NCBI GenBank assembly: GCA_963698775.1 | Contig: CAVOSE010000004.1 | Coordinates: forward strand, 1 to 64,000 | DNA from: Thiohalocapsa sp963698775 | Lineage (GTDB): Bacteria; Pseudomonadota; Gammaproteobacteria; Chromatiales; Chromatiaceae | Direction: 5' to 3' | DNA length: 64,000 bases | Shown here: piece by piece, positions 24,811 to 33,900 of the stretch | Layout of the letters: each line of letters starts with the position of its first letter | Numbering within the stretch: position 1 is the first letter of the stretch | Position numbers and translations under genes: made by a program | Notes under the pieces: generated by a model | Told to the model about the DNA's origin: nothing | Seen by the model: only the letters and a program-made list of their open reading frames with translations | The model's database searches: none

Positions 24811-25197
24811 ATGGTCCGAATCGAGCGCGTTTGCATCGTCTGCGGACGCGGCATCAGCTGGCGCCGCAAGTGGGCGCGGGATTGGGATAACGTCAAATAC
24901 TGCTCTGATGCCTGCCGCAAGAACGGGCTTTCGCCCAAGGACCGCCGCATCGAACAGGTGATCCTAGAACTGCTCGGGCAGCGCGCTGCGGACGCCACCA
25001 TTTGTCCGAGTGAAGCGGCCCGCATCATTGCCAGCGACGCCGACTGGCACGCGGAGATGGAGCCGGTGCGCAGGGCGGCGCGGCGTCTGCACCGCGCGGG
25101 GCGCATTCGCATCATGCAGAAGGGCCGCCCGGTGGACCCGGATCGGGCAAGAGGGCCGATCCGGCTGGGGCTGCGCGAGGCCAGGTTTCGGGCATAG
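24811..25197 (+). CDS. DUF2256-DUF3253 fusion protein
   Basis: 128 residues. The first 40 form the DUF2256 zinc-binding motif CIVCGRGISWRRKWARDW...VKYCSDACR. The rest is DUF3253, a winged-helix-like domain (ILELLGQRA, ICPSEAARIIA, RRAARRLHRAGRIRI, KGRPVDPDRARGPIRL). Both domains are usually separate genes or a fusion exactly like this, often next to photolyase or cryptochrome genes; the cellular role is unknown. A truncated duplicate of its 3' end lies upstream. Confidence 0.85.
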   Translation: MVRIERVCIVCGRGISWRRKWARDWDNVKYCSDACRKNGLSPKDRRIEQVILELLGQRAADATICPSEAARIIASDADWHAEMEPVRRAARRLHRAGRIRIMQKGRPVDPDRARGPIRLGLREARFRA

Positions 25198-25218
25198 GTG
25201 GCAACGTTCGGATTTCGG

Positions 25219-25329
25219 GGACGGTATACAGAACTGCAATCGCAACCTTGGTTGTAACGGGATGCCATTGCCAGAATCCCGCGCTTTGTTGTCCAGAGGC
25301 TCCCCCATCATCTGAGATGCCGGGTTCGA
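25219..25329 (+). pseudogene. RAYT (REP-associated tyrosine transposase) N-terminal remnant
   Basis: After a GGACGGTATACAGAACTG repeat motif, the frame from 25267 reads IARIPRFVVQRLPHHLRCR, the typical start of TnpA-REP transposases (ARxPRxVVPGxPHHVxxRG). Nothing of the catalytic HUH or Tyr region follows; the next sequence is a cusA fragment on the other strand. Confidence 0.6.
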
Positions 25330-25348
25330 AATGGCTTCTAGCGATCTC

Positions 25349-25650
25349 TCAAGATCGCTTCGGTTGCGCCGACGCTTCCCGGTGCCGCCACAATAAATAG
25401 ATCGCAGGGATCACGAACAGGCTCAGCAGTGGCGAGGGGATCATGCCGCCGACCATCGCCGTGGCGATGCTGCGCATGAACTCGCTGCCGATGCCACCGA
25501 GCGGCATGATCGGCAGCAGGCCGGCAAAGATCGTCGCGACCGTCATCGCCTTGAGGCGGATAGGCAGCACGACGCCCTCTTCGATGGCGACCTTGAGGTC
25601 TGCGATGCCGTTGAGGCGGCCCTGGTCACGCCGATCCTTGAGCGCTCTGT
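25349..25650 (-). pseudogene. cusA 3'-end fragment 1
   Basis: The minus strand encodes the last 100 residues of a CusA-type RND pump: NGIADLKVAIEEG, IRLKAMTVATIFAGLLPIM, MVGGMIPSPLLSLFVIPAIY and the end REASAQPKRS. It corresponds to the 3' end of the long gene at 30931-34306 but with several replacements. The upstream sequence (CRTR.. from 25650) is unrelated. No start codon belongs to it. Confidence 0.8.
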
Positions 25651-25933
25651 CGAAAGTGCATCGGCGCGTGCGTAGGGAGCGCTCGTTAGGCTCCAACGCA
25701 TTCATCAAGCGCCTTGAGACATGCGTTGACCGCGTGTTGCGACCGCATTCGCCAGGTCCCAAGACTCGGCGTCGAGGGACGCACACACGGGACTTATTTT
25801 CCGACTTAAACAAGGGGCGGTTAGAGATATGTGCGGTCCCGAGATTCCCGGCCAATTACGTATGCTGTCTTGTGAATTCATGGACCATTCGATGTGAACA
25901 GCACATCGCAACCACGCGAACCGGAGCGCCTTC

Positions 25934-26065
25934 ATGCCCCAACCCAAGCATGCCCTCGCACAGCCCCTGACAACCTGTTCGTTGCAGCCGCGGTCGGCCC
26001 TGATGCAGGGGCTCAGCGTCGCCACCGAAACGGCCTTTCGTGACTATTGTTCAGCGACGCGGTAA
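25934..26065 (+). CDS. Short ORF, 43 aa, doubtful
   Basis: ATG at 25934 after GGAGCGCCTTC, product MPQPKHALAQPLTTCSL..., no recognisable family. The region 25650-26110 otherwise holds no gene I can support; the phrase ACGTATGCTGTCTTGTGAATTC at 25858 resembles other RAYT-linked repeats. Confidence 0.2.
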   Translation: MPQPKHALAQPLTTCSLQPRSALMQGLSVATETAFRDYCSATR

Positions 26066-26110
26066 CTTATCCGCGCGTGCCCTTGATACCCATTACCTTC
26101 CGATCAATCC

Positions 26111-26320
26111 ATGCCCGATCGCCTGCGTAAACTGCTCGGCATCTTGCTGATGCTGGCCGCCATCGGCGTCGCCTCCATGCAGACGCTGCTGGTCTCCTGT
26201 TCGTCCCCGGCCGCGGCTGGCAGCCCCCGCCATGTCGACATTGTTTCGCACCAATGTTCATGGCAAGGCGCCAGCGGAAACAGCAAGCGCTTGTCTCATC
26301 GTAATGGCGCCAGCGTATGA
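26111..26320 (+). CDS. Short membrane or signal-peptide protein, 69 aa
   Basis: The N-terminal hydrophobic segment (LGILLMLAAIGVASMQTLLV) could be a signal peptide or membrane anchor; the rest is polar. The stop overlaps the start of the XpaC-like gene by four bases (ATGA), suggesting translational coupling. No family recognised, and no strong Shine-Dalgarno precedes the ATG. Confidence 0.35.
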   Translation: MPDRLRKLLGILLMLAAIGVASMQTLLVSCSSPAAAGSPRHVDIVSHQCSWQGASGNSKRLSHRNGASV

Positions 26321-27201
26321 AACGCCTGCTGTTGCTGACCGTCGTCGTCCTGATCATGTTCGCCTTCGCCATGCTGCTGTGGCGACGATTGCGGCACAAC
26401 GAACCCGAGCAGCAGCCCGTTATCGCCCGGCCATCATCCACGTCTGCATGGCTGCTGTTCCTTCTGCCGCTGCCGGTCGCGGCCGCCGCCGCGGTTTCGC
26501 TGGCACAGGGGCAGCTGGTCGCGTTGCTCGGCAACAGCATCGGCTATGGTCTGTTTCTCGGCGGTGCGTTGCTGATGCGGCACGCAGGCCTGGTCGCCGG
26601 CAAGGCCGGCTTCACGGCCTGGCCGATGAAGACGCTGGCCTGCGCGCTCGTCGCCCTCGCCACCGGCACGACCGCCTGGCTCGGCGTCGGTCATCACCCG
26701 GCCATCGCCGTCGCCTTTGCGCTGGTGGCACTGCTCGGCTGCTGGCTCACCTACGGGTTCGACCTGCAGACCAACCGGTGTGCCCGTGGCATCGGCAAAC
26801 ACCACCGCATGGCGTTGACGCAGGCCGAGCGCTCGATCGCCGCCATCGAGCAGGCGAGCCGCGACATCCGGCAGCCAGAACTTGAGGCTCGGCTGGGGCG
26901 CATTGCAGCGCTGGCGAGCACGATCCTGAACCAACTGAACGAAGACCCGCACAAGCTTCGCCGGGCGCGCAAGTTCCTCAACGTCTACCTTGACGGTGTA
27001 ACAAGCGTCGTCAAGGGCTATGCGAAGACGCAGGCCCAGGTCACCGCTCCCGAGCTCGACGAACGTTTCCGCCACGCGCTGATCACGGTCGAGGACGCCT
27101 TTCGCGAGCAGCAGCAGCGGCTGCTGGACAGCGACGTGGACAACCTCGACGTGCAAATCGAAGTACTGACCCAGCAGCTTGAGCGCGAGGGCATCATCTG
27201 A
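26317..27201 (+). CDS. XpaC-like membrane protein (BCIP hydrolysis family)
   Basis: 294 residues. There are five hydrophobic helices in the first 140 residues (RLLLLTVVVLIMFAFAMLLW; STSAWLLFLLPLPVAAAAAV and following), then a cytoplasmic helical domain (ALTQAERSIAAIEQASRDI, FLNVYLDGVTSVVKGYAKT, VEDAFREQQQRLLDSDVDNL). That C-terminal domain matches XpaC family proteins, commonly paired with TelA in tellurite-type stress loci. No telA is present here. The exact function is unknown. Confidence 0.7.
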   Translation: MKRLLLLTVVVLIMFAFAMLLWRRLRHNEPEQQPVIARPSSTSAWLLFLLPLPVAAAAAVSLAQGQLVALLGNSIGYGLFLGGALLMRHAGLVAGKAGFTAWPMKTLACALVALATGTTAWLGVGHHPAIAVAFALVALLGCWLTYGFDLQTNRCARGIGKHHRMALTQAERSIAAIEQASRDIRQPELEARLGRIAALASTILNQLNEDPHKLRRARKFLNVYLDGVTSVVKGYAKTQAQVTAPELDERFRHALITVEDAFREQQQRLLDSDVDNLDVQIEVLTQQLEREGII

Positions 27202-27301
27202 TCGGACCATGAGAGCTCTTCCATCGTCTGCTCAGGGGGCGACGGGGAGGTTGGTCAACAAGAGCTAGCGAGGCTTCACCTCAGACCGACGAGCCGTGAT
27301 C

Positions 27302-27420
27302 ATCGGTATCGGTATCGGTATCGGTATCGGTATCGGTATCGAAATCGGTATCGAAATCGAGTGGCAAACGAATCGAAACGAGTGGCAAGCGACTTCGATT
27401 TCGATTTCGATTTCGAGAAG
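27302..27420. repeat. Hexanucleotide simple repeat with inverted second half
   Basis: Six tandem copies of ATCGGT are followed by ATCGAAATC units, then about 35 bases later by CGATTT repeated three times. The second array is the inverse complement of the GAAATC units, so the stretch could form a hairpin. It is a microsatellite in the gap 27202-27495, which has no gene. Confidence 0.8.
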
Positions 27421-27495
27421 CCTCGCCGGTCCTAGGCTGCGTCGAAACTTGACTCATCTGCAAACATTCGCCGCCCTCAAACAATCTAGTCCCGG

Positions 27496-27917
27496 CTACG
27501 CAGGGTCCGAGTCTTGGGGCAACCGCTGGCGCCATAGCAGATAGATGGCCGGAATCACGAACAGGCTCAGCAGCGGCGCGGTGATCATACCGCCGACCAT
27601 CGGCGCGGCGATGCGGCGCATCACCTCGCTGCCGACGCCGCCGAGCAGCATGATCGGCAGCAGGCCGGCGAAGATGGTCGCGACAGTCATGGCCTTGGGG
27701 CGGATACGCAACACGGCGCCCTCTTCTATCGCGGCGTTGAGGTCCGCGATGCTGTTCAGGCGGCCTTCCTTGCGGCGGTCCGCCAACGCGTTGTCGAGAT
27801 AGACCAGCATGACGACGCCGAACTCGGCGGCAACGCCGGCCAGCGCGATGAAGCCGACGGCGACGGCCACGGATAGGTTGTAGCCGAGCAGGTAGATCAG
27901 CCAGAAGCCGCCGTAAT
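27496..27917 (-). pseudogene. cusA 3'-end fragment 2
   Basis: 140 codons of CusA C-terminus (from GGFWLIYLLGYNLSV to the end QRLPQDSDPA). It is nearly identical to the matching part of the long cusA gene except for the last ten codons. At 27917 it is joined abruptly to an unrelated gene fragment. The tail QRLPxxSDPA is shared with fragment 3, so both stem from a CusA paralogue other than the long one. Confidence 0.85.
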
Positions 27918-28077
27918 TGGCTCCCGCACCGCGATCAGCTAATCCAACCCAGATCAAATCGTCGCGTTTCAAGGCTGCATAGATCGCCGCAGCGGCAGAG
28001 TCGTACTAGGGCACGTAGCCGCGCTGTGCGCGCCGCTCGCCTTTTCCCGGCGCGACCGGTTTCCTTGGTTGAGTCAC
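27918..28077 (-). pseudogene. N-terminal remnant of an unidentified larger protein, with stop codon
   Basis: GGAGGCCCA precedes a GTG at 28077 on the minus strand. The frame reads TQPRKPVAPGKGERRAQRGYVP, a TAG at 28008-28006, then YDSAAAAIYAALKRDDLIWVG and LADRGAGAN before fusing to the cusA fragment. The pattern (basic tail, aromatic Y, LxWVGLADRxAG) reminds me of the start of large restriction-like ATPases, but I cannot confirm it. The good ribosome-binding site shows that a real gene once began here. Confidence 0.4.
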
Positions 28078-28171
28078 TGGGCCTCCTGATGGACATAATC
28101 GGATTCAGCTTTGTGCTCCGCGTTTAGGCCGCTCAGGTTGGACTGAGCGCCAGCGAAGCCTATTCCGGTTA

Positions 28172-28357
28172 TCACCTGCGCCAGTCCTCGAGCCTGAGCT
28201 CTGCCACTCGGCTCAGCTCGCCGATGTTGCTGGTAACCAGTGTGGCGTTGAGCCAGCGGGCGTGAGCGGCGATGAGCAGGTCGTTCGGACCGATTGGCGT
28301 GCCGCGGCGCTCAAGGTCAGCACGGATTTCGGCGTAGAGGTCTACTGCTCAGCGCAT
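28172..28357 (-). pseudogene. vapC: vapC toxin, 5' portion deleted
   Basis: The C-terminal PIN-domain motif is clear: DLYAEIRADLERRGTPIGPND, then LLIAAHARWLNATLVTSN and SRVAELRLEDWRR. The start ATG overlaps the vapB stop (TGATG) as in intact pairs, but after two codons comes TGA and the first 70 to 80 codons, with the first catalytic Asp, are missing. The toxin is therefore dead. Confidence 0.8.
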
Positions 28358-28629
28358 CAGAGCGGCTCGCGTTCCTCGGACGAATGGGTTTCCCGTGGAT
28401 CGGGGAAGTCCGGATCCAAGCGGCTACCTTGGGCGAAATAGTCGTCCCAGGTACGCGGTTTCGGAGTCAGGACCAGACTGTCACCGTCGCGGCGGATGAT
28501 GACGTCGTCAGCGTCGAGCTCAAATTCCCGCGGCAGGCGTACTGCCTGATTGGTGCCGTTGCGGAACAGCCGCGCGGTGCGCGGGGGCGGCGACTGCGCA
28601 ACGCCGTTGGACGGATGGCGGTCGGACAT
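28357..28629 (-). CDS. vapB: VapB-type antitoxin, orphan
   Basis: 90 residues with the AbrB/SpoVT-type swapped-hairpin motif TARLFRNGTNQAVRLPREFE and an acidic end that would wrap the toxin (PDPRETHSSEEREPL). Upstream of the deleted vapC, overlapping it by one base. With no working VapC beside it, the antitoxin may survive as a regulator, as an anti-addiction factor or simply not yet lost. Confidence 0.85.
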   Translation of the reverse strand: MSDRHPSNGVAQSPPPRTARLFRNGTNQAVRLPREFELDADDVIIRRDGDSLVLTPKPRTWDDYFAQGSRLDPDFPDPRETHSSEEREPL

Positions 28630-28737
28630 CGGTCGGTCCTCACATCGGGTTTCTGCATAGGCCGCGTGTAGGCCGGTTGAGGTGGTGGCGCCAGTCGGTC
28701 AAGTTTGACAACATCAGGGCTGGAAGCCCTGGCTACG

Positions 28738-28838
28738 CAGGGTCCGAGTTTGGAGGCAACCGCTGGCGCCACAGCAGATAAACCGCCGGAATCACGAACA
28801 GGCTCAGCAGCGGCGCGGTGATCATGCCGCCGCTCATC
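28738..28838 (-). pseudogene. cusA 3'-end fragment 3
   Basis: About 33 codons from the extreme CusA C-terminus (ITAPLLSLFVIPAVYLLWRQ, then RLPPNSDPA). The flanking phrase GGCTACGCAGGGTCCGAGT also borders fragment 2, so fragments 2 and 3 are copies of the same parental end. Downstream DNA to 29092 has no gene; CAGTAAGCTGTCACGGTAAT at 28964 is a dispersed repeat motif. Confidence 0.75.
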
Positions 28839-29092
28839 ACGGTGACGGTTTATCGAACACAAAAAATGCGACGTTCCTCAAGGTGACTGCTGGCGCGAAG
28901 GTTCAGCGACAGCAATCGGGCAAGATCTGAAACCGGCCAGCACATTACGTAAATTCAGTAAGCTGTCACGGTAATGAAGTCAGAGAATCCGGCGTTGCCC
29001 CTCAAGGATGTTGAAATGCAAGACTTGAACCCATTCGCCCGCATACTGCCTCATGCAGTCAACTACGCGCCGTCAGCACGCCGGACTCAATC

Positions 29093-29335
29093 ATGCCCGA
29101 CCTCAACGACTTGATTGCCATCGACCCCGACATCCGCGGCGGCAAGCCCTGCATCCGGGGCACCCGCATCACGGTCTATGATCTGTTGGAATACCTCGCC
29201 GGCGGCATGACCGAAGAAGAGATCTTGGCGGACTTCCCGAGCCTACGCCGGGAACACCTTCGCGCGGCGCTGATGTTCGCCGCGCAACGAGAGCGTCGCC
29301 TGGCGACGGCAGCCCCAGATGAAGCTGCTGCTTGA
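29093..29335 (+). CDS. DUF433 antitoxin
   Basis: 80 residues, typical DUF433 winged-helix protein: IAIDPDIRGGKPCIRGTRI, TVYDLLEYLAGGMTEEEIL and LADFPSLRREHLRAAL. These proteins act as DNA-binding antitoxins for the PIN-like DUF5615 toxins. Its last 17 bases overlap the next gene. Confidence 0.92.
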   Translation: MPDLNDLIAIDPDIRGGKPCIRGTRITVYDLLEYLAGGMTEEEILADFPSLRREHLRAALMFAAQRERRLATAAPDEAAA

Positions 29336-29654
29336 CGAGAATCTGAGCCCGCGGCTCGCCGCGCAGTACCCCGGCACCACCCAAGTCGAGCTACTCGGCG
29401 TACGGGGGGCCAGCGACACAACCGTGTGGGAGTTGGCCCGCACTCAAGGCTATGTCCTGGTGTCCAAGGACAACGACTTTCGTCAGCGCAGCTTTCAGTA
29501 CGGCGCACCGCCAAAAGTAGTCTGGCTCAACGTCGGAAATGCCGGCACCGCGGCAATCCAGCAACTACTGATGCACTCCCGGTCAGCCATCGCGCGCTTC
29601 GTCGCCGACCCCGAAGAGGCGCTGCTGGTGCTCACCAAAGCGCGCGGAACTTGA
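29319..29654 (+). CDS. DUF5615 PIN-like toxin
   Basis: 111 residues: KLLLDENLSPRLAAQYPG at the start holds the first acidic pair, VLVSKDNDFRQRS the second acidic cluster, and VVWLNVGNAGTAAIQQLL the third strand. This matches the Mut7-C-like PIN-fold RNases that partner with DUF433 (the VapBC45 type). It appears complete. Confidence 0.9.
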   Translation: MKLLLDENLSPRLAAQYPGTTQVELLGVRGASDTTVWELARTQGYVLVSKDNDFRQRSFQYGAPPKVVWLNVGNAGTAAIQQLLMHSRSAIARFVADPEEALLVLTKARGT

Positions 29655-29929
29655 CTTCGGCTCGCGGAATGGCAGCAACAGGTGGGATCGGTTCACTTCA
29701 TTCGCTGTGGGGCGCTCGTGCTTGCCGGCCTCTTGCAGACCGAGCAGGTAGGCTGCGGTGAGAGGGAGCGAACCGCACCAATCGCGTCTGCGGCTCGGTG
29801 AGGATTGTACCTCACCGCACCCTACCAGGCTGCTCGCCCTCCGCTGGAACGCGTTGAAGGTTTCGCGTAATTGTTGGAGTTGCCAGCGGACGGATACTGA
29901 ACGAGTTGCCGCTTAACGCAGGGTTTCGT
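29655..29929. other. Intergenic region with a GCGGTGAG-type palindromic repeat
   Basis: No gene. GTAGGCTGCGGTGAGAGGG...CGAACCGCACC at about 29750-29780 is an inverted repeat of the type often dispersed in proteobacterial genomes, and CTCACCGCACCCTACC at 29811 is its complement, so the two arms could pair over about 70 bases. Confidence 0.5.
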
Positions 29930-30100
29930 GGACAGTATCCTTAACTGCCCTCAAACCTTCTGTTCAACAGAATGCCATGGCCAGAATCGCACGCATTGTT
30001 GTCCCGGCGCTGCCTCATCATCTGACGCGGCGAGGCAACTGACCCAGTAGACGTTCTTCATCGACGAGGGTTCTGCCGAGTACCGCCGCCTGATCGCGGG
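29930..30100 (+). pseudogene. RAYT transposase N-terminal remnant 2
   Basis: GGACAGTATCCTTAACTG precedes ATG at 29977. The frame encodes MARIARIVVPALPHHLTRRG, then a stop; one frame over it continues TFFIDEGSAEYRRLI, another conserved block of TnpA-REP. So at least a deletion and a frameshift have killed it. Its end meets the FitB stop codon. Confidence 0.8.
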
Positions 30101-30107
30101 TTCTTTC

Positions 30108-30554
30108 TCAGTCCTCGGCGGCCCATGGATCGATGAGAACCAAACCGCAGTTGCGGAACTCCCCGCGATTTCGTGTAGCAACGGGTAGGCCGGCCTGAGC
30201 GGCGATCCCAGCAATCATGGCATCCGGCAGGTGGTCGTCGAGGGGTTCGCCCAGCGCCCGCTTGCCCACCATGATCGACGCACAGCGCTCGGCCGCGGCG
30301 GTTGTGAAATCGTAGACTCCGGCACCGAAGAGGTCGGCCACCAGCGCGTCGAACCGAACTTTCAGCTCATCTCGACGTTTACCCTTCGGCAGCAAGGCCA
30401 AGCCGTAGCAGATCTCCCATTGGCCAACCGTCGAAAACGCCAAACCCGCGACGCCCACGGCGTCGATCCAGTCAAGCAACGCCCGATTTGGCGCGGGGCG
30501 CATGAGTTCGGAGACGACGTTTGTATCGAGCAAATAGCGTTCGCCGTTGGTCAC
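30108..30554 (-). CDS. FitB/VapC-type PIN-domain toxin
   Basis: 148 residues. PIN catalytic residues are present: YLLDTNVVSELMRP (first Asp), QWEICYGLALLP (Glu), DDHLPDAMIAGIAAQAGLPV (Asp) and ATRNRGEFRN (last acidic group). The SEL.RP motif is typical of the FitB group. It overlaps the upstream antitoxin gene by four bases. Intact and probably active as an RNase toxin. Confidence 0.92.
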   Translation of the reverse strand: MTNGERYLLDTNVVSELMRPAPNRALLDWIDAVGVAGLAFSTVGQWEICYGLALLPKGKRRDELKVRFDALVADLFGAGVYDFTTAAAERCASIMVGKRALGEPLDDHLPDAMIAGIAAQAGLPVATRNRGEFRNCGLVLIDPWAAED

Positions 30555-30802
30555 GCGCTCGGATCCTGAAGGTCAGGAACCTTGAACCCGAATCTCTTAC
30601 GCTCGCCCAGATCGACCCCATTGCGGGGTCCGAAATGGCGCCTCACAATCTCTGAAGGGCGCGTTTGCTGCATCGACTGTTGTCGTTTCTCACGAATCAG
30701 GCGCCGCACCATCTCTTCCATCGACAGCTGAAGCCGTGCCGCCTCTCTTTGCAGCCATTCCTTGTCTGCCTGATCGATCTGACGCACCGTTAGCATAGAC
30801 AT
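30551..30802 (-). CDS. FitA-type ribbon-helix-helix antitoxin
   Basis: 83 residues from the ATG at 30802. The RHH domain is visible (MLTVRQIDQADKEWLQREA, RLQLSMEEMVRRLIREKRQ), followed by a toxin-binding tail ending FKVPDLQDPSA. The reading frame is open further upstream but the extra part overlaps intergenic DNA. It directly precedes the PIN toxin. Confidence 0.88.
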   Translation of the reverse strand: MSMLTVRQIDQADKEWLQREAARLQLSMEEMVRRLIREKRQQSMQQTRPSEIVRRHFGPRNGVDLGERKRFGFKVPDLQDPSA

Positions 30803-30930
30803 GGTGACACCTTGGCGAATGGGTCGGACGATCCAGAGGCTAGCGCATGCACAGAATGCATGCAAGCCGACTGGGCGCCGGCTCCCCGGTAACCGCCGCT
30901 CCCTTGAGAGCGCCGGGCCAGAGCAGGGAG

Positions 30931-33900
30931 TCAGGGCTCCGGGATCGAAAGCTTCGGTTGCACCGACGCTTCCCGCTGGCGCCATAGCAGATAGATGGCC
31001 GGAATCACGAACAGGCTCAGCAGCGGCGCGGTGATCATACCGCCGACCATCGGCGCGGCGATGCGGCGCATCACCTCGCTGCCGACGCCGCCGAGCAGCA
31101 TGATGGGCAGCAGGCCGGCGAAGATGGTCGCGACAGTCATGGCCTTGGGGCGGATACGCAACACGGCGCCCTCTTCTATCGCGGCGTTGAGGTCCGCGAT
31201 GCTGTTCAACCGGCCCTCGTCACGCCGATCCTTGAGCGCGTTGTCGAGATAGACCAGCATGACGACGCCGAACTCGGCCGCAACGCCGGCCAGCGCGATG
31301 AAGCCGACGGCGACGGCCACGGACAGGTTGTAGCCGAGCAGGTAGATCAGCCAGAAGCCGCCGACCAGCGCGAATGGCAACGACAGCATCACCAGCAGCG
31401 CCTCGCCGGCATGGCGGAAGGTCAGGTACAACAGCAGGAAGATGATCGCGAGCGTGACGGGCACGACCTGCGTCAGGCGCTCGTTGGCACGCTGCATGTA
31501 CTCGTACTGGCCGGACCAGGTGATGGAGTAGCCGGCCGGCAGCTCGACCTGCTCGCGCACCACGCGCTGCGCCTCGTCGATCCAACTGCCGAGGTCGCGA
31601 CCGCGGATGTCGACAAAGGTCCAGCCGTTGAGGCGGGCATTCTCGCTTTTGAGCATCGGCGCGCCGTCGGTAATCAGCACCTCGGCCACCTGAGCCAGCG
31701 GCACCTGGGCACCGGTCGGTGTGACGATGGGCAGCTCGCGCAGCTTCTGCAGGTCGTCGCGTAGCTCGCGCGGAAAGCGGATGTTGACCGGGTAGCGTTC
31801 CAGGCCCTCGACCGTCTGCGTGACGTTGATGCCACCGATGGCGGCGGCGACCACCTGATTGATGTCGCTGATATTGAGCCCTACCCGCGCGGCGGCGAGA
31901 CGGTCCGGCCGGATCTCCACATAGCGGCCACCGGCGACGCGCTCGGAGAAGGCCGATGCGGTGCCCTCGACTTGCATTACGGCCCGCTCCACGGACTGGC
32001 CGATGCGCTCGATCTCCTTCAGGTCCGGCCCGGCGATCTTCACCCCCACCGGGGTCTTGATGCCGGTGGCGAGCATGTCGATGCGGGTCTTGATGGGCAT
32101 GACCCAGGCGTTGGTGACGCCGGGCAGGTCCACCGTTGCGTCCAGTTCGTCGATCAGCCCGTCGATGGTCAGGCCGGGGCGCCACTGCTCCTCCGGTTTG
32201 AGCTGGATGACGGTCTCGATCATGGTCAGCGGCGCCGGATCGGTGGCGGTGTCGGCGCGGCCGACCTTGCCGAATACGCGCTCCACCTCTGGCAGGGTCT
32301 TGATCAGCCGATCGGTCTGCTGTAACAGCTCCTGCGCCTTGCCGATCGATAGCCCCGGCAGCGTCGTGGGCATGTACATCAGGTCGCCCTCGTAGAGGTC
32401 CGGCATGAACTCGGAGCCGAGCCCCTTGTGCCAGTCTTCGAGCACCGGCACGCCGCGCAGACCGTCGCGCCAGGCATCGGCAAGCCCTTGCTGCCAGGCT
32501 TCGATGGTCTCGATGGGGCCGGAGCGCGGCGGCAATCCCTGCGCGTCTTTCGCTGGGGTTCGTTCCTCACCCCAGCCTACGACGGAGGTCACTGCGTCTG
32601 CGGCCTGGAACGGCCACTTCAGCGGCGCCAGCAGGCCGCCGATCCCGGCCAGCGGGATCAGCAGGCTCAGCACCAGCAACAGCGGACAGGACGATGGTGG
32701 TGCGCGGCAGCCGCAGCACCGCGCGCAGCAACGGCCGATACAGCCAGATCAAAAACCGGTTCAGCGGATTCTTGGTCTCGTTCGGGATGCGGCCGCGGAT
32801 CAGGTAGCCCATCAGCACCGGCACCAGGGTCACCGCAAGCCCGGCGGCGGCGGCCATGGCATAGGTCTTGGTGTAGGCAAGCGGCGCGAACAGCCGCCCC
32901 TCCTGCGCCTGCAACGTGAACACCGGCAGGAAGCTCAGCGTGATGATCAGCAGGCTGAAGAACAGCGCCGGGCCGACCTCGGCGGCGGCCTGGCCGATGA
33001 CGGTCCAGTGCGCGTCGCCGACCGGTCGCTGTCCATGACGCTCCTCGAAGCGCTCCAGGTGCTTGTGCGCGTTCTCGATCATGACGATGGCAGCGTCCAC
33101 CATTGCGCCGATGGCGATGGCGATGCCGCCCAGGGACATGATATTGGCGTTGATGCCCTGCCAGTGCATGACGATGAAGGCCATCAGCACGCCGAGCGGC
33201 AGGCTGACCACGGCCACCAGCGCCGAGCGCATGTGGAACAGAAACACAAAGCAGACCAGCGCGACGACGATGAACTCCTCAATCAGCTTGGTGCGCAGGT
33301 TGTCGACGGCCGACAGGATCAGCTCGGAGCGGTCGTAGGTCTCGACGATCTCGACGCCGTCGGGCAGGCCGGCGCGCAGCTCGTCGATACGCTGCTTAAC
33401 CGCGGCGATGGTGGCCAGCGCGTTCTCGCCGTAACGCATGACGACGATGCCGCCGGTGATCTCGCCCTCGCCGTCCAGGTCCGCCACGACGCGGCGCATC
33501 TCCGGGCCGATCTGCACCCGCGCCACATCGCGCAGCAACACCGGCGTGCCTGCGGGCGTGACCTGCAGCGGGATCAACTCGATGTCCTCGATCGAGGTCA
33601 AATAGCCGCGGGTGCGGACCATGTACTCGGCCTCGGCCAGCTCCAGCACCGAGCCGCCGACCTCGCGATTGGCGTTGCGCACCGCCTCGGAGACCCGCGC
33701 CAGCGGGATGCCGTAGGCACGCAGCTTCTCGGGGTCGACGACGATCTGGTACTGGCGCACCATGCCGCCGACGGTGGCCACCTCCGACACGCCGGGCACG
33801 GTGGACAGCTCGAACTTCAGGAACCAATTCTGCAGACTGGTCAGCTGCGCCAGGTCGTGCTGGCCGGTACGGTCGACCAGCGCGTAGCTGTAGACCCAGC

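Noticed and set aside
27302..27420. Hexamer array as CRISPR
   Set aside because: Units are contiguous hexamers without spacers and there are no cas genes.
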